Assembly (NCBI GenBank): GCA_030696045.1
Contig: JAUYNO010000058.1
Location: forward strand, 1 to 64,000
DNA: 64,000 nt
Direction of reading: 5' to 3'
Source of the DNA: Stagnimonas sp.
GTDB lineage: Bacteria > Pseudomonadota > Gammaproteobacteria > Nevskiales > Nevskiaceae
Shown: positions 27,412 to 38,274 of the stretch, piece by piece
Layout of the letters: each line of letters starts with the position of its first letter
Numbering within the stretch: position 1 is the first letter of the stretch
Program-made: the position numbers and the translations under genes
Notes under the pieces: generated by a model
Database searches by the model: none
Told to the model about the DNA's origin: nothing
What the model saw: only the letters and a program-made list of their open reading frames with translations

Positions 27412-28263
27412 TCAGTTGCCGCTTTGCGCGTAGCGCCTCTCAAACTCTACCGGGGACAGACCGCCGGCGGAACCATGCCGGCGGATCGGGTTGTAAAACA
27501 TCTCGATGTAATCGAAGACATCTGAGACGGCTGCAGCCCGCGTTGGGTAAATCCGCCGCTTGATCCGCTCCTTCTTCAAGGCACTGAAGAAGCTCTCGGC
27601 AACGGCGTTGTCGTGACAGTTTCCGCGCCGACTCATGCTGGGCTGCATGCGGTGTGCCTTCAGAAACGACAGCCAGTCGCTGCTGGTGAATTGGCTTCCC
27701 TGGTCGGAGTGGACCATCACTCCAGGCCCAGGCTTGCGCCGCCATACCGCCGCCACTAGGGCTTGCAGCACTAGGTCGCTGGTCATGGCTGCACTCGTGG
27801 CCCAGCCCACGATCTGTCGCGAATACAGGTCCATCACGGCCGCTAGGAACAACCAGCCCTCGTAGGTACGGATATAGGTGATATCCGTGACCCAGACCGT
27901 ATTCGGCGCATCCGGCCTGAACTCGCGATTGAGGACATTGCCGACGACGCCGATGGGGCCACCCCGGTGGCGCGGTTTGCTGCCGTAGCCCACCTGCGCG
28001 CGCAGACCTTCCGCCTTCATCAGGCGCCGCACCCGGTGCCGGCTGCAGGCCTCGCCCGCTTCGCGCAGGTCGAGCGTGATCTTGCGATAGCCGTAGACCG
28101 CGCCGCTGGCCAGCCAGTGGTGCTTGATCAAGCCCAGCAGCCGCTGATCCTCACGCACACGCGTGCTGGCTCCGGCCCGCATCCAAGCGTAATACCCGCT
28201 GCGATGCACGCCCAGAACCCGGCACATCGTCACGAGCCGAAACTCCGGCTCGTGATCGCGCAT
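27412..28263 (-). CDS. IS3-family transposase OrfB (DDE integrase domain)
   Basis: From its first Met the frame encodes 283 residues, but it is normally made as an OrfAB fusion by -1 frameshifting from OrfA. The HTH_21-like N-terminus (RLVTMCRVLGVHRSGYYAW) is followed by the integrase core. The catalytic residues are intact: first Asp in VWVTDITYI, second Asp in MVHSDQGSQFTS, and Glu in CHDNAVAESFFSALKKE. The ORF ends ERRYAQSGN 27 bases inside the left end. It catalyses excision and insertion of the element. Confidence 0.9.
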   Translation of the reverse strand: MRDHEPEFRLVTMCRVLGVHRSGYYAWMRAGASTRVREDQRLLGLIKHHWLASGAVYGYRKITLDLREAGEACSRHRVRRLMKAEGLRAQVGYGSKPRHRGGPIGVVGNVLNREFRPDAPNTVWVTDITYIRTYEGWLFLAAVMDLYSRQIVGWATSAAMTSDLVLQALVAAVWRRKPGPGVMVHSDQGSQFTSSDWLSFLKAHRMQPSMSRRGNCHDNAVAESFFSALKKERIKRRIYPTRAAAVSDVFDYIEMFYNPIRRHGSAGGLSPVEFERRYAQSGN

Positions 28264-28265
28264 GA

Positions 28266-28314
28266 AGGCGTACTTTGCCTTTACCCCCTGGCAAAGTACG
28301 CGGCGGCCTTTTTT
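28266..28314 (-). other. Programmed -1 ribosomal frameshift signal of the IS3 element
   Basis: On the minus strand a slippery A-AAA-AAG heptamer (28308-28314) is followed after 6 bases by a perfect 12 bp stem, GCGTACTTTGCC/GGCAAAGTACGC (arms 28290-28301 and 28268-28279). The OrfA stop TAA lies in the loop (28281-28283). A -1 slip joins OrfA to OrfB. Confidence 0.85.
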
Positions 28315-28568
28315 AGGATGTCTCGCTCTTCCGTGACCCGCCGAAGCTCGGCCTTGAGACGACGGATCTCGGCTGAATCACTCATCGCCACCGCCGGGCC
28401 TTCGCTCGCCGAGCGCGCCGCCTTCTTCGCGCCCTGAACCCAGCCATACAGCGTGTGCTTGGGCAGGCCAATCCGCGTCGCCACATCCACCACCGGAAAG
28501 CCTCGCTCCAGAACCTGCTTGACGGCTTCAGCCTTGAACTCGTCCGTGTACTGCCGATTGATGCTCAT
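28281..28568 (-). CDS. IS3-family transposase OrfA (helix-turn-helix)
   Basis: The product is 95 residues. The N-terminal helix-turn-helix (RQYTDEFKAEAVKQVLERGF, then VVDVATRIGLPKHTLYGWV) binds the element's ends. A C-terminal leucine-zipper-like helix (IRRLKAELRRVTEERDILKK) supports multimerisation. ATG 28568 follows the family start MSINRQYT; an upstream ATG at 28589 would add seven residues. It ends inside the frameshift stem-loop, so most OrfB is produced by slippage from this frame. Confidence 0.88.
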   Translation of the reverse strand: MSINRQYTDEFKAEAVKQVLERGFPVVDVATRIGLPKHTLYGWVQGAKKAARSASEGPAVAMSDSAEIRRLKAELRRVTEERDILKKAAAYFARG

Positions 28569-28632
28569 AAACACCTCTCTCATTGCCATGAATTATGGCA
28601 ACCGGGATGTCTACGAAAAGCTGGCCGGTCCA

Positions 28633-31548
28633 GACAACCGCATCCTGCTCTCGCAGGGGGTGAAATCCACCGGCAGCAACGGCGTCCGTACCAGTGCCGG
28701 CGTCAATCTTGCGGCTGGAGAACTGGGTATCTCCACCACCCAGGGCACCTGGCTGGAATACGACGGTGGCGGCAACCGCTCTCGCGGTATCCAGTACGAA
28801 AAGGAAGGGACGACCGATGTCCTGGTCACCCGACTCCACACCTACGAAGCCTCGAACCGGATCGCCAGCTCGTACTACCAGTCGCCAACCGTCGCGCAGC
28901 GCATCACTACCAACCGCGGGTACAACACCCAAGGCCGGATGATCGACTATTCCGACTACGGCACGACCGGTGCAGGGGGCAACAGCCGCCGGACCATGTC
29001 CTACGACAGCAACGGTCGTCTGCAGCAGCAGAACTACTACAACTCCAATTTCATCACCGTCAACGTGGTCGTCGACTACAAGGACACAGCGACCAATGCC
29101 AGCTGGTACGACGGCGCCGGCAATCTACTGAAGTACCAGTCCAAGGGAATCACCGGGAGCACGTACACCCAGACCTATCAGTACTCCTACCTCCGCATCG
29201 GCGGAGGCTATAAGGAGGCCTACATCTACGGCAGCGGCCAAGCCGACCAGGGCGGCTTCGCACCAGGCTCGACGACGACCACCTACGACCGCAACGGCAA
29301 CATCGTCTCGGTAAATCAGACCGGGCAAACCTATCGCAGCTTCGTCACGGACCCAAACGGCCAGATCCTGAAGAAAATTCAGGGCGGTGCCACCCAGACC
29401 TATGCCTATGCGAACGGCTCGCCGATCGGCAGCTTCAGCTCCGACCCGAACGTCAAAGCCGACTTTGACTACAACTACACCCCGGTCTCGGACAGCTACC
29501 CGCCGGCGACCCCCGGGCAATACGTCACGCAACCCGGGGACACGCTGCAGAAGGTCGCCTACAGCGTCTACGGCGACGCCTCGCTCTGGTACCTGATCGC
29601 GGACGCCAACGGCCTCACCAGCGCCACCGGATTGCCGTCTGGCTTGGCGCTGAACATTCCGAATCAGATTACCAATCTTCGGAACGCCAACGACACCTTC
29701 AAACCCTACAGCCCCGGCGAAATCATCGGCGACACGACGCCGGAACTGAAGTACATCCCGCCGCCTCCGCCGAAGAAGAAGTGCGGCGGACTTCTAACTA
29801 TCATCATCGTAGCGGTCTCGGTTATCGCGACGGTGGTTACTGCTGGGGCACTAGGCCCGGCCACTGGCCCACTAATGGCAGCGGCGATCGGTGCGGCATC
29901 TGCGGCTGCGGGTTCGGTCGCGGGACAGCTAGCGGGTATGGCACTCGGCGTGCAGAGTGGCTTTTCATTTAGCGCAGTGGCCCGAGCTGCAGTGATCGGC
30001 GGAGTCACAGCAGGACTCACGACTGGTGCAGGCCAAGCCTTAGGTACCGCAGCGGAGGGGGGAAAAGCCGCAACCTTCCTTACTATGTCGGGGCGAGCTG
30101 GAGCCATGGCCCAGGCTGTGGTCAACAACGCCATTGGTCAGGGCGTGAACATGGCTCTGGGCAATCAAAAGAAATTCAGCTGGAGCAGCGTCGCCGCGAG
30201 TGCGGTTACCGCAGGAATCATGGGAGGCAAGACGGGCGACAGCAAAACCGACAATCTCCCTGCCGTTAAGGAAGTTAGTAAAGGATTTTGGAGTGACCTC
30301 GGCTCGAGTGCAGCCTCGCAGCTGCTCAATCGGACGACTCAAATCGTTTTGGATGGTGGTGGCAAGCTGAATTTGGCCAACATCGCAGCCGATAGCTTTG
30401 GCAACGCGCTCGGAAACTCGATCGTCGGGAAGATTCAGGAACGAAAGCAGGAGCAACTCGACAACGAATTTAAGCAGCTCTCCCCAGCTCAGCAAGGCCA
30501 GCTTCAGCAGATGCTCCAGGAGAACCCAAGTCTTTCACCGCAAAAAGCGATCATGTTGGTAAAAGAGCTGGCGTCAACCAGCTCTGCGGCGCCGGCTATG
30601 AGGGCCCAACTCGATTTTGAGTCCAATGGGATTTCATCCGGTCTCGCAGAGAGCAGTCCAGCGGTGCAGAAGGCGATTGAAGTGACCCGGGAAGCGGAAG
30701 TTCTCAATCAACAGGCAGAGGCGCAAAAGGTGGCGGGAGAAGTTGCTGCCTATGACGCTATCGAAGGAGGTGATGTTGATGGGCCTGACTCACTCTCCGG
30801 CTACGGCGCGAAGAAAACCATTGGAGATCGCTGGCGCAACGAGGATGGCAGGTACGCAAAATCTCCCGGAAGATACGACCCAGTGGCGAATCGCTCCGGT
30901 GCGCAGGGCGAGTTTGACCTTGACACGTCGATCGCAATGATCAAGTGGGACGGCTTAGGTAGCGGTCAATCGGGAATTGATGTGCTTGGTGATGGCAATC
31001 AAGTCACGTTACGCTCTTCATACGATCTTGGCAGTGGCCAGATTGCGCTGAGCAAAGACTCGGCGACAGCAAGTGCGTCTCTGTCCACCGCCAGCGAAGT
31101 TCAGTATGCAACGCGCGAATATGGGCTGGGGGATTTTGGTGCCGCGAATGCTCAGGTTCGTTCCGCAGTCGAACTCGGAGGTACTGGAAAGGTCCATGTT
31201 GGGACTGATGGTGCAGACATTAGCTTGGCGATTCAGGCGGAGGCAGTTCTGCTTCAGGCCCGTGGCGAGTACAAGACCCCAGAATTTGCTAATGATTACT
31301 TGAAGACGAGTGCCAGTTTCGAGGGCGCACTCAACGCTGGCGCGATTGGAGGAAGTGGGAAGGCGTTTGCGCAATATAACAGCGGAAAGTTTTCTGCTGG
31401 TCTGGCCGCTAGTGCCAATGTCTTAATTGGCGCGAAGGCTGGTATCACATGGAACGTTGATGTGCGCCCTGCAATTCAACGCATCTCGAACCCACTTGCA
31501 CCAGTTGGAAGTTGGCTCGGCATTAAGCTGTACGACTGGACGCATTAG
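28633..31548 (+). pseudogene. Rhs/YD-repeat polymorphic toxin, 3' fragment with LysM and C-terminal tip
   Basis: About 970 residues continue the Rhs protein after the IS. YD repeats run to about 29480. A LysM domain follows (YVTQPGDTLQKVAYSVYGDA, about 29520-29670), then PPPPPKKK and a hydrophobic Gly/Ala-rich segment (about 29795-29960) resembling a pre-toxin or membrane-insertion region. A conserved junction (AADSFGNALGNSIVGKIQ, about 30385-30440) precedes a low-GC, Gly/Ser-rich tip (about 30490-31548) that I do not recognise. An ATG at 28588 inside the IS opens this frame, so it could still be translated. The frame is not continuous with the 5' fragment after simple removal of the IS. Confidence 0.8.
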
Positions 31549-31553
31549 CAGAC

Positions 31554-32381
31554 ATGCGCATTAGACTACTCATCCCCTTTTTCCTTTTATCTCTTGGGTG
31601 TTCGCAACAAATGGCATCTGCGGCGCAAGACACAGCGGGAATGTGCGAGAAGCAGTGGCTAGTTGACTCCGCCGCATTCGCGGACAGAGACGCACCCGAC
31701 TATCAGGGATTGCTAAAACAGTGGCTGGCGCGCGCGCCCGAGTGCAAGGGTACTAGCGTGTTTGAGGCACGCTTGGCGATGATCTATTTTTTTCTCAACG
31801 ACCCTGGAAAAGCACGACAAATCCTATCCCAAACGAAGGCAAGTTCTCCCAAGTACGAGTATTTAATTGAATTGGCGCAGTTGCTGATTGAGTCAAAAGA
31901 AATGGCTGTTGCGCAGCAGACCGACGATGCAAGTATGAACGGTCTAGAAGCCAAGTATGTGGCCTTTGTTACGAAGTACCCGGAAGTGATGGAGGGGCGC
32001 GCGCTCCTTGGTGGGCTTCAAACCACGATGGGCAATCATGGAGATGCTATCCGCAACTTAGCGCTAGCGACTCGTGCAGATATACCGACCTTACGGGCTG
32101 GTATTTTTCGCAACTTGACTATCAGCTTGGCAAAGCTAGATCGCTTTCCCGAAGCATATCAAGCTGCTAATAAGACCTTCTCTCTTCATAAGAGCGTCAT
32201 GTCCGACCCATGGTTTATGCTCGCAGTGGCGCGAGCGCAGGCAGGCCTCGGTGACATCGCGGACGCGGAGACGACCTTGGGAGTCATCCTGTCGAAGAGA
32301 CCTGAAATCGAAAGAGACCCAGATTATCTGACAACTGTTCACTTTGTTGCGGAAGCAAGGGCCCGCCCAGGCCGGGATTGA
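31554..32381 (+). CDS. Exported TPR-like protein, candidate partner or immunity of the Rhs tip
   Basis: The product is 275 residues. The N-terminus is a signal sequence with Cys near residue 16 (LLSLGC, not a perfect lipobox) or a cleavage site at MASA-A. The body is helical with repeats like GNHGDAIRNLALATRADIPT and LDRFPEAYQAANKTFSLHK that look like tetratricopeptide units. It begins 5 bases after the Rhs stop and ends 20 bases before the orphan Rhs fragment, the position of an immunity gene in polymorphic toxin loci. Its export suggests protection in the periplasm. GC is lower than in the neighbours. The immunity role is inference. Confidence 0.65.
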   Translation: MRIRLLIPFFLLSLGCSQQMASAAQDTAGMCEKQWLVDSAAFADRDAPDYQGLLKQWLARAPECKGTSVFEARLAMIYFFLNDPGKARQILSQTKASSPKYEYLIELAQLLIESKEMAVAQQTDDASMNGLEAKYVAFVTKYPEVMEGRALLGGLQTTMGNHGDAIRNLALATRADIPTLRAGIFRNLTISLAKLDRFPEAYQAANKTFSLHKSVMSDPWFMLAVARAQAGLGDIADAETTLGVILSKRPEIERDPDYLTTVHFVAEARARPGRD

Positions 32382-32399
32382 TTTTTTTGCTTTCTTTAG

Positions 32400-32540
32400 G
32401 CGAGCCGCAAAACTGTTGGCAATGCGCTGGGGAACAGCATCGTAGGGGCGATTCAGCAGCGGCAGCAGGATCAACTGGATGCGAAATTCAAGAGTCTTGA
32501 CGAAGGGCAACAGCAGCGGGGGGGAAACGGACCGGAGTAA
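32400..32540 (+). pseudogene. Orphan Rhs core-tip junction fragment
   Basis: In frame to a TAA at 32538-32540, this reads GNALGNSIVGAIQQRQQDQL and then DAKFKSLDEGQQQ. It is closely similar to the junction of the main Rhs gene (GNALGNSIVGKIQERKQEQL, then DNEFKQLSPAQQ) at about 30403-30490. No start codon or upstream core is present. This is what remains when a new tip with its partner gene is inserted before an older tip. Confidence 0.75.
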
Positions 32541-32669
32541 ATAATCCCGCTGAGTAAATGTCTGCCGCTACCCGCGTCACCGCACACCCGGCGCATGCAA
32601 TGCGCCCTACGGTGGGCGCGAAGTCGCCGCCGCCGCGCCCGCGCGACAAGACCACATCGACACTAAAAG
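32541..32669. other. Intergenic region with half REP-like repeat
   Basis: CCGGCGCATGCAATGCGCCC followed by TACGG (about 32589-32613) matches one arm of the palindrome at 20498-20570. The remaining sequence separates the Rhs remnant from the convergent DUF2069 gene; no terminator was identified. Confidence 0.4.
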
Positions 32670-34309
<1,640 letters not shown>

Positions 34310-34313
<4 letters not shown>

Positions 34314-35404
34314 GCGCCGCGCGCGTCCTGCTGCTGGCGCTGCGCGACGACTGGCTGGGGCCGCCCCGGCTGGCCGGGGCGCTGGCCGCCGTCGGGCTGG
34401 AGGTCGCGGCGCTGTGTCCGGCCGAGGGACCGCTGGCGGCCAGCCGTTTTCTCAGTCGCCGGTATTGCTTCAGTCGCGGCCAGCCGCCCTCGCTGGAACA
34501 ATTGCAGACGGCGCTGGCCGAGGGCCCGCCGGCACGGGTGCTGCCCATGGACGACGCCGCCGTGCTGCTGCTGCGCCGGCTGCCGCTGCTCCAGCCCCCG
34601 CTGCCGGCGGCGCAACTGGCCGTGCTGACGGCCGGCGGCGGCGATCCGAAATCCCGCTCGGACTGGCTCGACAAGGCCGGCAGCCAGCAGCGCGCGCGGC
34701 AGTACGGGCTGGCGGTGCCGGACTGGCTGCCCTGGCCGGCCGGCGCGCCGCCACCGCAGGCCAGGAAGCTGGGCCTGCCGCTGGTGCTGAAACCGGTGGT
34801 CGGCTACGGCGGCATCGGCGTCCGCTTGATCGGCGACGCCGCCGAACTCGCGGCCCTGCCACCGCCGCCCCGGGCCATGCTGTTGCAGCGGCATATCGCC
34901 GGCGAGACTTGGGCCTGCGGCTTCTACGCCGAGCACGGCCGGCTGCTCGCCGCCTTCTGCGCGGCCAAGGAGAGACAGCACCCGGCCCGCACCGGCCCCA
35001 GCTCGCGTCTGCGCATCGAAGCCCAACCGGCGCTGCGCGCAGCGACCGAAGGGCTGGTGCGGGCCAGCGGCTACAGCGGCTTCGGCAGCCTCGACGCGCA
35101 GATCGACGCCGCCGGCAAGGTCTGGTTCCTGGAATGCAATCCCCGCCCCTCGCCCTTCCTGCACCTGGGCGCCCGCGCCGGGCCGGACCTGTGCGCCGCG
35201 CTCGCCGCCGCGATAGCGGGCAGGCCCTACATTGAGCCGCCCCTGCGGCGCGCCAGCTGGCGGGTCGCGCTCTACCCGCAGGAGCAGTTGCGCGACCCGC
35301 AGGGCCGCGACCAGGGCGACGCCGACTGGGACCGGCCGGAGGACGATCCGCCGCTGCTGGAATGGCTGGCGCAGTGGCTGCGGCGACAAGGGCCTGCCGG
35401 CTAG
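34310..35404 (+). CDS. ATP-grasp domain ligase of unknown substrate
   Basis: The product is 364 residues. The central and C-terminal parts show an ATP-grasp fold: KLGLPLVLKPVVGYGGIGVR (about 151-170, nucleotide-binding strand and Gly loop), ETWACGFYAEHG, and GKVWFLECNPRPSPFLHLGA (about 272-291), where Glu-x-Asn-x-Arg binds magnesium and ATP. The N-terminal region resembles a pre-ATP-grasp domain. Such enzymes join a carboxylate to an amine; the substrate is unknown. The start is a TTG at 34310 that overlaps the previous stop, the least certain point. Confidence 0.75.
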
Positions 35405-35641
35405 GTTCCCCTCCCCCCTCGCGGGGGTGAGGCGGGAATAGGCGAAGCATCGCTTCGCCCCGCCGAACGCCATCGCCCATGCATGGGGCGATGGCCGGGC
35501 AGTGGCGCGAAGCGTCGGGAGAGGGGGCGAGCGCAGCGAGTACCTGTCTCGGAATTTGAGTCCGCTCACTCGCTGCGCTCGCCCCCGCTCCCGGCGCGTT
35601 GCGCCACCCTCTCCCACGAGGGGAGAGGGGAAACATCACGG
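35405..35641. repeat. Intergenic hairpin repeat, copy 2, plus CTCTCCCC hairpins
   Basis: The first part (35407-35500) is the second copy of the repeat at 4650-4756, with stems GGCGAAGC/GCTTCGCC and GCCATCGCCC/GGGCGATGGC around ATGCATG. It is followed by a GGCGAGCGCAGCGAGT palindrome paired with ACTCGCTGCGCTCGCC (about 35528-35583) and CTCTCCCACGAGGGGAGAGG (35611-35630). It lies between the ATP-grasp gene and the convergent transglycosylase gene, where it can end transcription from both sides. Confidence 0.7.
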
Positions 35642-36208
35642 CTACTCGAACGCCGCCCAGCGCGTCCGCAATACGTCCAGCACCTTGGCCGGATACTCCG
35701 GCCGCCCGTAGCTGCCGTTGTAGCGCGCCAGGGCATTCACCAGGTTGCCGCGCTCCTTGTCCAGGTAGAAGCGCAGGATGGTGCAGCCCATGCGCAGGTT
35801 GGTCTCGGTACGGAACAGATTGGAGCCCTTCTCGCCCAGCTCTTCCAGCCAGAACGGCATGATCTGCATATAGCCCAGCGCGCCCGCGTACGAGATCGCG
35901 TAGCGGTCGAAGCGGCTCTCGATGTGGATCACCGACAGCACCCATTCGGGCTTCAGGCCGGCGCGCTTGGCCTCGGAATGCACCAGGCGCAGGAACTCCA
36001 GGCGCTGCGCCTCCTGCGGCTGGTAGCGCTCCAGCCGGCTCGACATGTCGAGCAACCAGACCTGGGCCTCGTACTTGTCGGCAAAGCTGTCGCTGGCCTT
36101 GATCGCCGCCATCAGCCGGTCGCGCAGCTCCGGCTCCGGCGCGCCGACCGGTCCGGCCAGCGCCGGCAGGGCGAACAGCAGCAGGCAGCAGGCGGGTAGC
36201 AGCTTCAT
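35642..36208 (-). CDS. SLT-type lytic transglycosylase
   Basis: The product is 188 residues. A signal peptide ends PALAGP near residue 19. The C-terminal domain is a soluble lytic transglycosylase fold: IHIESRFDRYAIS with catalytic Glu97, GALGYMQIMP (109-118) and NALARYNGSYGRPEY (158-172). It cleaves peptidoglycan glycan strands to 1,6-anhydromuropeptides in the periplasm. It is compact, with no additional domain apart from a helical N-terminal part. It is divergent from the membrane protein at 36286. Confidence 0.88.
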   Translation of the reverse strand: MKLLPACCLLLFALPALAGPVGAPEPELRDRLMAAIKASDSFADKYEAQVWLLDMSSRLERYQPQEAQRLEFLRLVHSEAKRAGLKPEWVLSVIHIESRFDRYAISYAGALGYMQIMPFWLEELGEKGSNLFRTETNLRMGCTILRFYLDKERGNLVNALARYNGSYGRPEYPAKVLDVLRTRWAAFE

Positions 36209-36285
36209 GGACGGCGACGGGCGGCTTGGATGGGCAATTGTAGTGAGCTCGCCTGTCTAGAATCCGCCATGCCCGCGCCCACCCC

Positions 36286-37578
36286 ATGCTGAACCGCGAT
36301 CCAGTCGCCGACGCCCGCATGGCGCGCAGCCGCGGCGTGGCCGACTACGCGCTGCCGCTGCTGCTCTACCCCCTGGGCGCACACTGCCTGCCGGTGATCG
36401 CGATGCTGGCCTTCTTCATCACGCTCAGCCTGCGCACCGCCGGCACCCTGCCCCTGGGCATCCCCGATGCCGGTCTGCCGCTGCTGGCGATCAGCCTGAT
36501 CTGGACGCTGTTCTATCTGCTCGAGGTGATCCGCGAGACCGCGCGCGGCCACGCCCGGGCGCCGCCCCTGCGCGGCGAGGCGCTCTACCTCGCCGTCGGC
36601 CTCAAGCCGCTCACCTTGCCGCTGCTGGTCGGCGCCGGCTGGCTGGCCCTGCGCACGCCGCATCCGCAGGCGGCACTGGCGCTGCTCGCGGTCGCCGCCT
36701 TCGTGCTGCCCGCCTATCTGTTCATTCTCGCCACCGAGGACGTGCTGCTCTACGCGCTCGACCCGGCACGCTGGCTGCGGCTGATGGGCACCCTGGGCGC
36801 GAGTTATCTGCTGCCCGGCCTCGCACTGGCCGGCAGCGTCTGGCTGCTGCGCCTGGCCGCCGGCTGGCTCAGCGGCCTGCTGCTGGCCGGGCTCACCGGC
36901 TACCTGCTGTTCGGCGTCGCCCACCTGCTCGGCTATCTCGGCTTTCGCCGCCACGCCGAACTGGGGCTGGCGCTGGCGGTAAAGCACCCCGATCAGCAGG
37001 CGCGCGAACAGGAACAGGTGCGGCGTCAGCAGCAGTTGCTGATCGCCATCGACGCCGCGCTGCTGGCCGGCGACGAAGCCGCCGCGACCCGGCTGATCGA
37101 GACCGCTCCCGGCGGCCCGCTGAGCCTGCGTGATGCGCTGGAAAGTCTGTTCTGGTCGCTGCGGAGCAAAGGCCTGGTCCGTCTGGTGCCGGTCGCCGGC
37201 CGCCGACTGATCGGTCAACTGCTGAGCGAGCAGCGCTCGCAACGCGCCCTGGAAGTCGCCGAGACCTGCCTCAACCTGGACCCGCGCTTTCAACCCGCCC
37301 GCATCGAGCAGCTGGAAGCGCTGGCGCGCCAGGCCATCGTCGGCCGCTATCCCGAGCTGCTCCAACGCCTGCTCCGCCACGCCGGCGACGGCGGCCGCGA
37401 TCCGCAGTGGGCCGGCCTGCAATTCCTGCACGCGCAATACCTGGCGGAGCAGCGCGGCGACGATGCCGCCGCCCTGGCCCTGGTCGAGCCGCTGCTGGGT
37501 CACCGCGATCACCCGCAGGCGGCGGCCTTTGCCGCCTACGCCAGGGCCTTGAAGAGCCTGACCCAGCGCGGCCTCTGA
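36286..37578 (+). CDS. Multi-pass membrane protein with C-terminal helical repeats
   Basis: The product is 430 residues. Five or six hydrophobic helices fill about residues 20-225 (for example LPLLLYPLGAHCLPVIAMLA and ATEDVLLYALDPARWLRLMG). The C-terminal half is soluble and helical, with segments like AAATRLIETAPGGPLSLRDA and ALEVAETCLNLDPRFQPARI that resemble TPR units. I do not recognise a named family. It should be an inner-membrane protein with a cytoplasmic scaffold. Confidence 0.7.
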   Translation: MLNRDPVADARMARSRGVADYALPLLLYPLGAHCLPVIAMLAFFITLSLRTAGTLPLGIPDAGLPLLAISLIWTLFYLLEVIRETARGHARAPPLRGEALYLAVGLKPLTLPLLVGAGWLALRTPHPQAALALLAVAAFVLPAYLFILATEDVLLYALDPARWLRLMGTLGASYLLPGLALAGSVWLLRLAAGWLSGLLLAGLTGYLLFGVAHLLGYLGFRRHAELGLALAVKHPDQQAREQEQVRRQQQLLIAIDAALLAGDEAAATRLIETAPGGPLSLRDALESLFWSLRSKGLVRLVPVAGRRLIGQLLSEQRSQRALEVAETCLNLDPRFQPARIEQLEALARQAIVGRYPELLQRLLRHAGDGGRDPQWAGLQFLHAQYLAEQRGDDAAALALVEPLLGHRDHPQAAAFAAYARALKSLTQRGL

Positions 37579-37723
37579 GCGCTCGCGGCTGGCGCTGGCC
37601 TTGCTCGGCGCGATGGCGCTAAGGTCAGGCCCCGAGCAGACCGCGCCGGCGAACAATATGGCCGGAGTTGCCGCTGCGGGCTCACCCACGGATGAGCGGG
37701 CTCTTCGCACCAGGAGACGATCC

Positions 37724-38179
37724 ATGACGGCGGCACCCGATTTCCAAGCGATGCTGCAGGTGGCCATCGGCGAGGCCCGACAGGGGCTCCTCGAAGGCGG
37801 AATCCCCATCGGGGCGGCGCTGTTCAGCCGCGACGGCACCCTGCTGGGCGCTGGCCACAATCGCCGGGTTCAGGAGCAGGACCCTTCGGTGCACGCCGAA
37901 ACCGATGCCTTCCGCAAGGCCGGCCGGCAGCGTGGGTACAAGGACAAGATCATGGTGACCACGCTGGCGCCCTGCTGGTATTGCAGTGGCCTGGTCCGGC
38001 AATTTCAGATCGGGACCGTGGTGGTGGGCGAGTCGGTGAATTTCTCCGGCGGCGTCGAATGGCTGCGCGCCAATGGCGTCGAGGTGATTGATCTCGGGTC
38101 GCAGCAGTGTGTGCAGATGCTCGCCGACTACATCCGCAAGAACCCGGAGGTGTGGAATGAAGACATTGGCCAGGACTGA
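37724..38179 (+). CDS. Yeast-type cytosine deaminase
   Basis: The product is 151 residues. The zinc site of the cytidine/deoxycytidylate deaminase superfamily is present: His57-Ala-Glu59 and Pro83-Cys84-x-x-Cys87. The C-terminal GESVNFSGGVEWLRANGVEV and the end WNEDIG recall the yeast Fcy1 cytosine deaminase, which turns cytosine into uracil in pyrimidine salvage. That family differs from the amidohydrolase-type CodA of enterobacteria. GGAG lies 7 bases before the ATG at 37724; a frame to 37601 has no support. It appears monocistronic. Confidence 0.82.
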   Translation: MTAAPDFQAMLQVAIGEARQGLLEGGIPIGAALFSRDGTLLGAGHNRRVQEQDPSVHAETDAFRKAGRQRGYKDKIMVTTLAPCWYCSGLVRQFQIGTVVVGESVNFSGGVEWLRANGVEVIDLGSQQCVQMLADYIRKNPEVWNEDIGQD

Positions 38180-38274
38180 GCCCCGCCGGCCCGCGACGCG
38201 CCTGGCCACTGCCTAGGGCAGACTGCGGAGCGGTTCTTGCTTCACCACCCGCAGTTTTTCCTGGAGCAATGGCC

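Larger units (their letters stand above)
27386..28632 (-). mobile_element. IS3-family insertion sequence
   Basis: The element is 1247 bp with terminal inverted repeats TGGACCGGCCA, then a less exact part with GTAGACA and GTTGCC, at both ends (27386 inward and 28632 inward). It encodes OrfA and OrfB on the minus strand with an intact frameshift signal, so it may be active. The three bases outside each end (CAG left, GAC right) do not match, so no target duplication is visible. It sits inside an Rhs gene. Confidence 0.85.

Noticed and set aside
27386-28632. A target-site duplication around the IS3 element
   Set aside because: CAG and GAC differ, and shifting the ends by a few bases in either direction gave no match.
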